Positions 15,926 to 23,514 of a stretch of DNA of 33,591 bases are shown here, piece by piece. Source of the DNA: Desulfovibrio sp. (GTDB lineage: Bacteria; Desulfobacterota; Desulfovibrionia; Desulfovibrionales; Desulfovibrionaceae); contig JAITGC010000008.1 in NCBI GenBank assembly GCA_031280915.1, positions 1 to 33,591 on the forward strand, in the 5' to 3' direction. Below the pieces are notes generated by a model. The model saw only the letters and a program-made list of their open reading frames with translations. It did no database searches and was not told where the DNA came from. Position 1 is the stretch's first letter; each line of letters begins with the position of its first letter. A program made the position numbers and the translations under genes.

Positions 15926-18568
15926 TTATTCCTGATAAAAAAATTCCAAATGGTGCAGGGTGGCGGTCATCCGTCCCTGTGAATCAATCGCTTGGGCGTC
16001 AAAACGTATTATTGTTCCGTCATCCCAGGATTTGCGCAATTCTATGCCGTGTCCCCATAAATCGGGCGTCAGCGTGTTGAAAATGACAAAACCGGCGGCA
16101 TGGAGCCGCCAAGACCGCAGGGCCGCAAGAATTTCTCCGGGTGCATCCGTTACGGCTGCTTTTTTTGCCACGGCGGCAAAGGCGGCCTGCGCAATGCCCT
16201 CGACAACATACAGAATTTCTGTATAGCGGGATTTTTTCTTTTGGGCAATGCCTCTGTCCGGGGAGGCGTCAACGTCCCAGGAAGGCTTTTGTGAGTCTTG
16301 GGGTTGACTGTTCCGGCGTATTTCGGCCCGGTATATCCCGCCGGGCAATTCCGCATACTCCGCGAGAAGCCGCCAGGGGGCACCGAAACCGGCGGCATCG
16401 TAAAAATTTCGGATAAAAGCGTCTTCCCCAGGTTCGCCAATCTTATGGAGATCAGCCGCCGGCCAAAGAGCTTTGGCTACATAGGGCGTGGCGGTCATGT
16501 GTACCGTAGCGCTCATGACTTTGGCATGGGAGCCGGTGGGACGCCCATTGCCGGCGACATCCCGCACAGTCAGTTTTGCGCGGCACATCTGGGTCATAAG
16601 GCTGTCGTGGGTGAATTTCGCCTGGGCTTTCACCGTGAGGGGACATTCCCTGGTGACGCCCGGCGGCAGCAGGGGGGTATCGAAAAAACGGACGTCGGAG
16701 AGGCCGTGTGCCGCAAGGTCCGGAAAAAGCAGACAGGCGCCTTCAACAAGGGCCTGCATGGCGCGGCTGAGAGGCAGACAGGGCGTATTCGCCTTCCGGC
16801 GGTCAATGTGCGCGGCCAGATCGGGGTCGGCGAAGCGGGAAAAGTGGCAGGCTCCTTCCAGGGCGGAGGCCGAAGGTTCAGGGACGTTCGGGAGAAAAAC
16901 AAGAGTGGAGATGTCCGGCCTTTCCACAAAACGTCGGGAACGAGAAATCCAGGCTGTCTCCTGTTTCTGCGCCTGTTTCTGTTCATCCTGTTCCGCATTT
17001 TGCCCTGTATCCTGTGCCGCATCTTGCTCTGTATTCCGGTTGGCGGCGCAGATCACCCGCGCCAAGTCACCCGCGCAGGTCACACCCAGCAGGTTTTCAA
17101 AAAGCAGACTCACTCCCATGTCCCGCTCAATTTCCTGAATCAGAAGAGGAAAACGGCTGGAACGCAGGGAAAGGTCATAACGCAGATCGCTTTCCGGCTT
17201 GATGTTTTCCTTGGGGCAATCAGCCGCTTTTGCCAGTATTGCCGCCAGAGTCTCCATGCACGCGGCAAAACGGGGATCCGCCGCCGGAGCTTGTCGCGAT
17301 GTGGCCTCCGCTATCTTCGTATTCTCCAGCTCTTCCTGGAAGGCGGAAGATGCTCTGCCCTGCCGTGCGGCGATCACGGCCGCGCGGGACAGACAGCCCA
17401 AGGCGTAAAGGCGGGCGCAGGCTAGGCGCATCTGTTCGGTTTCGTGCCCCTTGCGACCTGCGGGCAGACAATCGGCCAGGGGATTGTTGTCCGTTGTCAG
17501 GCCGCACAGGGTGTCCTGCGGGCCAAGTTCGAGAAAATGGCTTATACCTTGGACATCATGCATGGCGTGTACGCAGTCTGTCCAGCGGACTGGGTTTTCA
17601 TCCAATTCCGCAATATGGCGGCAGATGGAGGGCTGATCGTCGGGGTAAAAATCCGCTGTGACGCAACTGAGCACTTTGAGAAGCGGAGCGTTCATGGGCA
17701 GAGCATTGAGGCGTCGCAGGGAAAGATCCCGCAGAATGCGCATACCTGGATGATGGTAGGCCAAGTTCACATTGAGCAGCAGCGCGGGAATACGTTGCTT
17801 GCGCAAGCTTTTGCGGGCTTCCGCCAAAGCCTCGCGCGGTCCGCTCATAATGAACTGCCGTGGCGTGTTGTAATTGGAAACGAGCAGATTCGGCCAAGTT
17901 TCACGCACACGGGCGATGATGTCGGCGGCGGCGTGTACGGCCATCATGCCGTTTTCGCGCGTGGATATTACCTCCATTTCGGCCATGTGCATGGCGCGGG
18001 TATCCAAAATGTACCAGGCTACTTCCGGCGTATAGATGCCGGAAAAGCACAGGGCGATGGCTTCTCCCAGGCTGTGGCCGCAAAGCAGGGCCGGCTTGAG
18101 TCCCAGTGAGGCGAATTGGCTCCATTGAGCGTATTCCAGCAAAAAAAGATAGGGCTGTTGCCAGCGGGTGTGGCTGATTTTTTCGGCGTCCGGCTCATCC
18201 AAGAGAGCCAGCACGTCCCAGTCCGCAGCGGCGGCGATGCGTTCCATCCCCGCCCTGGCGGCGGGGAAATTGTCGTACAGTTCTCGTCCCATGTGAGGCC
18301 ATGCGCTGCCGAGGCCGCCGCAGATCACGGCAAGGGGGGGTGTTTCCCCCCGGCCGAGCCACAGGCCCTGTGCCCCAAGGGCGCGAATGTCCTCTTCCTT
18401 CGGGCGGGAGGACAGCGAGGGCAAATATTCCCGCCAGCGTGTGTTCACGCTGCCCATCCGCCATATCTGTCCGGCCTGAGGCAGATCCGCATAGCGTACG
18501 CCGTCAAGGACGACTTCAGGAGATGATTCCTCCGCCACGCTCCGGGGATTTTCGTCAACGTCCGACAT
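15926..18568 (-). CDS. PKS/PUFA-synthase-like multidomain protein (acyltransferase - carrier protein - dehydratase-like)
   Basis: 880 residues. Residues about 78-370 form a malonyl/acyl-transferase domain: nucleophile Ser166 in CGHSLGEA and His272/273 in AYHHPGM. Residues about 430-510 resemble an acyl-carrier domain, with DLSLRSS at 465-471 aligning with the usual D-L-G-L-D-S-L. The phosphopantetheine serine would be Ser470, but the Asp before it is Arg. A Gln/Glu/Asp-rich linker (511-540, imperfect TEQDAAQ repeats) follows. Residues about 560-880 look like a double hot-dog dehydratase domain, with His587 and the TPCLP segment matching the DH active-site region. No ketosynthase or reductase domain is present. 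The gene overlaps rimM by 14 bp and heads the export/glycan cluster. It probably builds or loads an acyl chain; the product is unknown. Confidence 0.75.
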   Translation of the reverse strand: MSDVDENPRSVAEESSPEVVLDGVRYADLPQAGQIWRMGSVNTRWREYLPSLSSRPKEEDIRALGAQGLWLGRGETPPLAVICGGLGSAWPHMGRELYDNFPAARAGMERIAAAADWDVLALLDEPDAEKISHTRWQQPYLFLLEYAQWSQFASLGLKPALLCGHSLGEAIALCFSGIYTPEVAWYILDTRAMHMAEMEVISTRENGMMAVHAAADIIARVRETWPNLLVSNYNTPRQFIMSGPREALAEARKSLRKQRIPALLLNVNLAYHHPGMRILRDLSLRRLNALPMNAPLLKVLSCVTADFYPDDQPSICRHIAELDENPVRWTDCVHAMHDVQGISHFLELGPQDTLCGLTTDNNPLADCLPAGRKGHETEQMRLACARLYALGCLSRAAVIAARQGRASSAFQEELENTKIAEATSRQAPAADPRFAACMETLAAILAKAADCPKENIKPESDLRYDLSLRSSRFPLLIQEIERDMGVSLLFENLLGVTCAGDLARVICAANRNTEQDAAQDTGQNAEQDEQKQAQKQETAWISRSRRFVERPDISTLVFLPNVPEPSASALEGACHFSRFADPDLAAHIDRRKANTPCLPLSRAMQALVEGACLLFPDLAAHGLSDVRFFDTPLLPPGVTRECPLTVKAQAKFTHDSLMTQMCRAKLTVRDVAGNGRPTGSHAKVMSATVHMTATPYVAKALWPAADLHKIGEPGEDAFIRNFYDAAGFGAPWRLLAEYAELPGGIYRAEIRRNSQPQDSQKPSWDVDASPDRGIAQKKKSRYTEILYVVEGIAQAAFAAVAKKAAVTDAPGEILAALRSWRLHAAGFVIFNTLTPDLWGHGIELRKSWDDGTIIRFDAQAIDSQGRMTATLHHLEFFYQE

Positions 18569-19082
18569 ATACTTCCGTCAGACCTTGGGGAGGGTTAATA
18601 TACACAGTGCGCCGCCCGGTATCGAAACCCTGAATGAAACAGGGTTGCGCCGGAAACAGTATTTCTTTGCCCTCGTCCGTCAGAATAACCCAGATGTCTT
18701 GCCCCGCCGGGGATTCCAAGCGTTCAAAGCGTCCAAGGCGCCGCCCGTCGGGCAGGCGGACGTCCGCATTGAGCAGATCCTGCACATAGGCTTCATCCTC
18801 CGCGAGGGGGGGGAGAAAGGCGCGGTCTATCAGCAGTTTTTGTCCGCGCAGAGCCTCGGCGGCGGAACGGTCCGTTATGCCTTCAAAACTCGTCAGCAGA
18901 CAGCCTTGATGCTCACGGCAGGAAAGGAGTCTGGCGGGCCTGGGAGGCTCTTGTCCGCAGGCGAGCCATAGGGGGGCATCCGGCGGCAATGGAGAATCCG
19001 CATGCCAGGCGACGCGTACTTCTCCTTTTATGCCGTGGGGCCGCAGCAGTGTGCCCATGTGAATCAGTACGCCGCGCGGCAC
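18555..19082 (-). CDS. rimM: Ribosome maturation factor RimM
   Basis: 175 residues from a GTG start at 19082 that has AGGAG 6 bases upstream. The N-terminal RimM domain begins GTLLRPHGIKGEVRV, and the C-terminal PRC-barrel includes DVRLPDGRRLGRFERLE and ILFPAQPCFIQGFD. RimM assists 30S head assembly around S19. It follows khpA by 3 bp. In most bacteria trmD and rplS come next, but here the stop overlaps the start of a polyketide-type gene. Confidence 0.95.
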   Translation of the reverse strand: MPRGVLIHMGTLLRPHGIKGEVRVAWHADSPLPPDAPLWLACGQEPPRPARLLSCREHQGCLLTSFEGITDRSAAEALRGQKLLIDRAFLPPLAEDEAYVQDLLNADVRLPDGRRLGRFERLESPAGQDIWVILTDEGKEILFPAQPCFIQGFDTGRRTVYINPPQGLTEVYVGR

Positions 19083-19085
19083 GCG

Positions 19086-19316
19086 TTACTCCTGAATTTC
19101 CAGCAGCACACGTTTTTTGAGCCTGGTCGAGGCGGCGCTCAATACAGAGCGGACGGCGCGGATGGTGCGCCCCTGCTTGCCAATCACCTTGCCCACATCT
19201 TCTTTGTCTACAGTCAGCTCAATGACCAAGGCCTGGTCCCTCTCCGTTTCGGTGACGCATACCGCATCGGGGTTGTCCACCAGCGCTTTGATGATATACG
19301 CGGTCAGCTCTTTCAT
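19086..19316 (-). CDS. khpA: KH-domain RNA-binding protein KhpA (YlqC family)
   Basis: 76 residues with one KH domain. The GxxG loop is visible in [19 protein letters not shown], and the length is normal. KhpA binds RNA, often as a partner of KhpB/Jag. It sits in its usual place between rpsP and rimM. Its start overlaps the rpsP stop as ATGA. Confidence 0.95.
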   Translation of the reverse strand: MKELTAYIIKALVDNPDAVCVTETERDQALVIELTVDKEDVGKVIGKQGRTIRAVRSVLSAASTRLKKRVLLEIQE

Positions 19317-19561
19317 TTTTGGGGGGGCATGTGTTTTTTGAGCAGGGAACGCACAGTGTCGGTGGGTTCCGCGCCCCGGGCGAGCCAGGCATTGATTTTA
19401 TCCGCGTCGAGTTTGACTTCGGCCGGGTCTGTCATGGGGTTGTAGTAACCGAGGAATTCCAGCGGGCGTCCATCGCGCCGGGTTTCGTCATTGGCGGCAA
19501 CTACCCTGTAAAAAGGATGTTTCTTGCTGCCGAGGCGGGCCAGTTTCAATTTCACAGCCAT
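19313..19561 (-). CDS. rpsP: 30S ribosomal protein S16
   Basis: 82 residues. The start [21 protein letters not shown] is characteristic of S16, followed by [15 protein letters not shown]. Full length. It is 27 bp downstream of ffh and overlaps khpA by 4 bp. Confidence 0.98.
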   Translation of the reverse strand: MAVKLKLARLGSKKHPFYRVVAANDETRRDGRPLEFLGYYNPMTDPAEVKLDADKINAWLARGAEPTDTVRSLLKKHMPPQK

Positions 19562-19588
19562 AAAATACTCCCTTGTGTTTGTTTTGCT

Positions 19589-21067
19589 TTATTTTTTCTT
19601 TTTCTTCCGGCGCTCTTTCTTTTTTCTCTTCGTCGCGCCGCTTCTTCCGGCAGAGGGCAGGGTTTCCATTCCCGGCATACCCGCAAAGGCGGGCATACCC
19701 GTCCCAAAGCCTCCCATACTGGGAAAACCTCTAGATTTTTGTGGCGCGGACATGCCTCCACCGCCCATCATGGATTTCATCATCCGTCGTATTTGTTCAA
19801 ATTGACGTACCATCTGGTTGACCTGGGCCACGGTAACGCCAGCCCCCCTGGCTATGCGGGCCCGTCGGCCGCCATTGAGGATATCCGGATCGCGGCGTTC
19901 AGCCATGGTCATGGAGTTAATGATGGCTTCCGTGCGGGCAAGCTCTTTTTCCGGCACGGCGGCGTTGGCTTCAGTCAGCTTTTCCCGCAGGTTTCCCAAG
20001 CCGGGGATGAGCTTCAGCAAGCCGTCCAGAGACCCCATTTTTTTCAGGCGGCGCATCTGGGCGCGGAAATCCTCCAAATCAAAGGACGCCTTCTGCATCT
20101 TGCGGGCAAGGGATTCGGCTTCCTCGGCATTGATGGTCGCTTCGGCTTTTTCCACCAGGGTCAGCACATCGCCCATGCCCAGGATGCGTCCGGCAATGCG
20201 ATCCGGATGAAAAACCTCCATTTCCGAGAGTTTTTCGCCCACACCCACAAATTTTACCGGCGCCTCCGTCACCGCGCGGATGGAAAGGGCCGCTCCACCG
20301 CGCGCGTCTCCATCCATCTTTGTCAGTACAACGCCTGTGAGACCAAGGCGCGCGTTGAATGCCCCGGCCACGGTGACGGCATCCTGTCCGGTCATGGCGT
20401 CGGCCACAAAAAGTATTTCCTGAGGAGCCACAGCCGCCTTGATGGCTTCAAGCTCCTCCATAAGAACTTCATCCACATGCAGACGGCCCGCTGTATCGAG
20501 AAGAAGAGCCGTGGCCGGTATGTCGCTGTCTCGTGCCGCTTGCACAGCGGCCCGGGCGATTTCCACCGGGGTCATATCTGCGGTGGAAGGGAAACACGGC
20601 ATGTCCAATTGTCTGGCCAGCGTTTTTAATTGCTCAATGGCCGCCGGGCGGTACACATCAGCCGGGACAAGACAGGGGCGCATTTTCTGCTTGCGCAGCA
20701 GAGTGGCTATTTTCGCGGCTGAGGTGGTCTTGCCGGAACCTTGCAGGCCAACCAGCATAATAACGGCAGGCGAGGGGCCACGCAGATCCAGGCCCGTTGT
20801 TTCGCCGCCAAGCAGCGCGACGAGTTCATCGCGAACTATCTTTACCACCTGCTGGGCGGGGTTAACGCCCCTGATGATGTTCTGCCCCAGGCATTTCTCT
20901 CGAACGCGTTCCGTAAAATCCTTGACGACTTTAAAGTTGACGTCCGCTTCCAGCAGGGCGAGGCGTACTTCGCGCAGACCGCCCTGGATGTTTTCTTCCG
21001 TCAGGCGACTGCGGCCGCTCAGGGAACGGAATACGCCGGAAAGTCTGTCGGACAGGCTTTCAAACAT
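19589..21067 (-). CDS. ffh: Signal recognition particle protein Ffh
   Basis: 492 residues. The N domain (1-85) is followed by the GTPase domain with the P-loop GLQGSGKTTSAAK, DTAGRLHVD and TKMDGDARGG. The methionine-rich M domain (about 300-430) ends in MMKSMMGGGGM. The C-terminal tail is unusually basic, with a run of Lys and Arg to the end. It binds 4.5S RNA and signal sequences at the ribosome and delivers them to FtsY. A GGAG lies close upstream of the ATG. Gene order ffh-rpsP-khpA-rimM is typical of deltaproteobacteria. Confidence 0.98.
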   Translation of the reverse strand: MFESLSDRLSGVFRSLSGRSRLTEENIQGGLREVRLALLEADVNFKVVKDFTERVREKCLGQNIIRGVNPAQQVVKIVRDELVALLGGETTGLDLRGPSPAVIMLVGLQGSGKTTSAAKIATLLRKQKMRPCLVPADVYRPAAIEQLKTLARQLDMPCFPSTADMTPVEIARAAVQAARDSDIPATALLLDTAGRLHVDEVLMEELEAIKAAVAPQEILFVADAMTGQDAVTVAGAFNARLGLTGVVLTKMDGDARGGAALSIRAVTEAPVKFVGVGEKLSEMEVFHPDRIAGRILGMGDVLTLVEKAEATINAEEAESLARKMQKASFDLEDFRAQMRRLKKMGSLDGLLKLIPGLGNLREKLTEANAAVPEKELARTEAIINSMTMAERRDPDILNGGRRARIARGAGVTVAQVNQMVRQFEQIRRMMKSMMGGGGMSAPQKSRGFPSMGGFGTGMPAFAGMPGMETLPSAGRSGATKRKKKERRKKKKK

Positions 21068-21087
21068 GCAAACTCCGGCTCAGCGAA

Positions 21088-21756
21088 TCAGGAGAGACTT
21101 TTTTCATTGCGCGTCCAGTAGAGCAGGCGGGTCTGACGACGCACGGCCTCAATAAGGGCCGCCTCGTCGTCGCGGCTGTCCAGATCGCGGATACGCAGGA
21201 AAACCTGCCGGATGTCCTCATCCGCGTTGGCCGAAAGAACGGAGAGGATACGCGCTCCGAAAGAACCCATCAGGTCAAAAACAGGTCTCAGGGCACCCTT
21301 GCGGTTTGGAATTTCCACCCCTATCTGTATGCCGCCGCTACGCACGCCGGTGATGCCTATCAATGCCTTGAGCACGTCATAGCCGGTGATAATGCCGACG
21401 AGAGCAGCATTTTCACCCACAACAGGCAAGCCGCCGATATTTTTGTCCATCATCACCATAGCGGCCTGTTCCACGGTTTCCGTAGCTGTGACCGTGATGG
21501 GAGCCGGGGTCATGACATCCTTGGCCCTGATTTCGGCCAACAGATAATGCAGTTCATACATATCCAGTGTGGTGGCCTTGGAGGGGGAGGCGTCCCGTAC
21601 ATCCCTGTCGGAAATAATGCCGATGACGGCGTTGTCTCCGTCAACAACGGGCAGACGGCGGATGCGGTTGTCCCGCATGAGTTTGCCTGTCTTCAGCAGC
21701 GTTGTATCAGGTTGGACGGAAATTACCTTAGAGGTCATCCAGTTTTGCACCAGCAT
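21088..21756 (-). CDS. CBS-domain pair plus ACT-like domain protein (AcuB-like)
   Basis: 222 residues. Two CBS motifs are clear: VQNWMTSKVISVQPDTTLLK with RRLPVVDGDNAVIGIISDRD, and RAKDVMTPAPITVTATETVE with GGLPVVGENAALVGIITGYD. Residues about 145-215 form an ACT-like domain (GVEIPNRKGALRPVFDLMGSF). Such proteins sense adenosine nucleotides or amino acids; members next to other genes are named AcuB by analogy only. It lies 20 bp before ffh in the same operon, with a possible internal promoter upstream (21798-21826). Confidence 0.88.
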   Translation of the reverse strand: MLVQNWMTSKVISVQPDTTLLKTGKLMRDNRIRRLPVVDGDNAVIGIISDRDVRDASPSKATTLDMYELHYLLAEIRAKDVMTPAPITVTATETVEQAAMVMMDKNIGGLPVVGENAALVGIITGYDVLKALIGITGVRSGGIQIGVEIPNRKGALRPVFDLMGSFGARILSVLSANADEDIRQVFLRIRDLDSRDDEAALIEAVRRQTRLLYWTRNEKSLS

Positions 21757-21797
21757 ACTTGCCCCCGTGTTGCGGTACGTCGCCTTGCCTTGTCCGA

Positions 21798-21826
21798 AAT
21801 ATACACCAGGGGGTATGCTTGTACAA
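21798..21826 (-). promoter_or_regulatory. Possible internal promoter upstream of the CBS-ACT gene
   Basis: On the minus strand, TATATT (21803-21798, 5 of 6 consensus) is preceded at 17 bp by TTGTAC (21826-21821, 3 of 6). TTGTAC also forms the core of the 10-bp palindrome CTTGTACAAG, which might bind a regulator. It lies in the 112-bp gap between dnaJ and the CBS gene, the largest gap of the run. Confidence 0.35.
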
Positions 21827-21868
21827 GGCTATTGTTTTTCTCCGGAGGCCGGCAAAAGGCGAGCCGGT

Positions 21869-22978
21869 TCAGTCGATGCCCATCGCTTTTTTTATTTTTT
21901 TTGCGGCGCGTTTGACTTTTTCCAGGGGTTTTTCCTCCCCGGCCTTTTGGAATTCGCGCAAAAGTTCAATCTGTTTGTCGGAAAGGCGCGTGGGAGTCAA
22001 CACCTTGATTTCCGCGAGCAAGTCTCCACGTCTGCTTTGGCCGGGGTAGGGCAGGCCCTCTCCGGGGATTCGCAAGAGCGTGCCGCTTTGTATTCCCTTG
22101 GGTATTTCCAGCGGCAGTTCGCCGTCAAGACCCGACACTTCCGTCTTGTGGCCGAGCGCGGCTTGGGTGAAGCCAATCTCCAGCGTACAGAGCAGATTTT
22201 GTCCTTCGCGCTGAAAGCGTCTGTCAGGTTCCACCGTGAGTACGACATAGAGATCCCCAGGCGGGCCGCCGTGTATGCCCGGCTCTCCTTCGCCGCGCAC
22301 ACGCAGCCTCGTGCCCGTGTCTACGCCGGCGGGTACGCGCACGACAAGCTCACGTACTTCCGCCACAACTCCCTCACCCTTGCAGCGCGGACAAGGCCTG
22401 GTGATTATCCGGCCTTCGCCGCGACAGGCGTCGCAGGGCACGACAAGTTGGAAGAAACCTTGGGAACGGCGTATCTGACCAGCGCCGTTACACCGGCGGC
22501 AGGTTTCCACCTTGCTGTCTTTGTCCGCGCCACTGCCGCCGCAGTCTTTACAGGTGACGCGTTTGGGCAGGCTCAGGGTGATTTCGTCGCCTTTGGCGGC
22601 CTGTCTGAAACTGATGTCCAGATTGTAGCGCAAATCAGCGCCAGCCATGGCGCGAGGCCCGCGTGAGGCTGTGGAAAATCCGAAAAGGTCGCCGAAGATG
22701 TCGCTGAAATGGGTGAAAATGTCTTCCGCGCTGCCGAAACCGCCCGCGCCGCCGCCCTGCACTCCCGTATGACCGAAACGGTCGTAACGGGCGCGTTTTT
22801 CAGGATCTCGGAGTACGTCATAGGCTTCGGCGGCCTCCTTGAATTTTTGTTCGGCCTCGGCATTGCCCGGATTGCGGTCAGGATGATACTGCATGGCCAG
22901 TTTGCGGTAGGCCCGTTTGATATCATCCTCGCCCGCAGTACGCGGTACGGCAAGAATTTCGTAATAATCGCGCTGCAT
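21869..22978 (-). CDS. dnaJ: Chaperone DnaJ (Hsp40, type I)
   Basis: 369 residues. The J domain carries HPD in AMQYHPDRNPGN. A Gly/Phe-rich stretch (GGGAGGFGSAEDIF) follows. Four zinc-binding repeats are complete: CKDCGGSG, CRRCNGAG, CDACRGEG and CPRCKGEG. The C-terminal substrate-binding domains have GDLYVVLTVEP and GDLLAEIKV. It stimulates DnaK ATPase activity in the cytoplasm. It follows rpoZ by 22 bp. dnaK is not in the window. Confidence 0.98.
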   Translation of the reverse strand: MQRDYYEILAVPRTAGEDDIKRAYRKLAMQYHPDRNPGNAEAEQKFKEAAEAYDVLRDPEKRARYDRFGHTGVQGGGAGGFGSAEDIFTHFSDIFGDLFGFSTASRGPRAMAGADLRYNLDISFRQAAKGDEITLSLPKRVTCKDCGGSGADKDSKVETCRRCNGAGQIRRSQGFFQLVVPCDACRGEGRIITRPCPRCKGEGVVAEVRELVVRVPAGVDTGTRLRVRGEGEPGIHGGPPGDLYVVLTVEPDRRFQREGQNLLCTLEIGFTQAALGHKTEVSGLDGELPLEIPKGIQSGTLLRIPGEGLPYPGQSRRGDLLAEIKVLTPTRLSDKQIELLREFQKAGEEKPLEKVKRAAKKIKKAMGID

Positions 22979-23000
22979 AATGGTTCACGTTGTCGGAGCT

Positions 23001-23240
23001 TCAGTTTTCGGCGTTCGCAATCTCCTGCCCGTCGGGAATGGGATTGTACAGACTCACGTCATTGGGCATGACCTTGCCGCCCGCGATCTCGCGCAGGGCC
23101 GTGACGACTTCCTTGTTGCGGGACGCGACAAGCGGTTCATAGCCGTCACGGTACTGGCGCACCCGTTTGATGGCCATCTGTACCAGCAGAAAACGGTTAT
23201 TCACGCGTTCCTGGCAATCTTCCACAGTTATGCGGGCCAT
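23001..23240 (-). CDS. rpoZ: RNA polymerase omega subunit
   Basis: 79 residues. [20 protein letters not shown] and [10 protein letters not shown] are the omega signature segments. The usual lysine and arginine of the first helix are kept (AIKRVRQ). It is the first gene of the long minus-strand run and has a good promoter 90 bp upstream (23361-23333). Confidence 0.95.
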   Translation of the reverse strand: MARITVEDCQERVNNRFLLVQMAIKRVRQYRDGYEPLVASRNKEVVTALREIAGGKVMPNDVSLYNPIPDGQEIANAEN

Positions 23241-23332
23241 AAAGCCTCCCTGTTCCGGCTTGGGATAATATAAAACCGCCCGTCCGCTAAAGAGGCCGAG
23301 CGCAATTCAACATTCATCAGGCGAAAATAATT

Positions 23333-23361
23333 ATTTTATATGCCGTGTCAAGAAAAGTCAA
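23333..23361 (-). promoter_or_regulatory. Predicted rpoZ operon promoter
   Basis: On the minus strand, TTGACT (23361-23356), 17-bp spacer and TAAAAT (23338-23333): five of six consensus matches in each box. It should drive rpoZ and, by read-through, the downstream genes. Confidence 0.6.
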
Positions 23362-23392
23362 GGGATGTACGCGAAAGCGGCCTTTCTTGACA
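23346..23392. repeat. 10-bp inverted repeat across the divergent rpoZ/ggt promoters
   Basis: TGTCAAGAAA (23346-23355) and TTTCTTGACA (23383-23392) are perfect inverted copies with a 27-bp spacer. The right arm contains the ggt -35, and the left arm abuts and slightly overlaps the rpoZ -35. It may be a two-site operator or simply similar promoter boxes in opposite orientation. Confidence 0.4.
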
Positions 23393-23416
23393 CAAGCCGG
23401 AAATTGCGGCTATTCT
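23387..23416 (+). promoter_or_regulatory. Predicted promoter of the gamma-glutamyltransferase gene
   Basis: A perfect TTGACA (23387-23392), 18-bp spacer and TATTCT (23411-23416, 4 of 6), about 100 bp upstream of the ATG at 23515. Confidence 0.5.
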
Positions 23417-23514
23417 GGATAATGGCGCTGATGAAAATTTTTCCCGGAGGCCGCTCGGACAACAGGTGATGGAAGCAAAAGACGCGAATAGGGAAGAAGT
23501 CAGAGGGATCTCTC

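Noticed and set aside
16298-17425. A 375-residue plus-strand frame within the AT-ACP-DH gene
   Set aside because: Shadow of the long minus-strand gene with clear active-site motifs.
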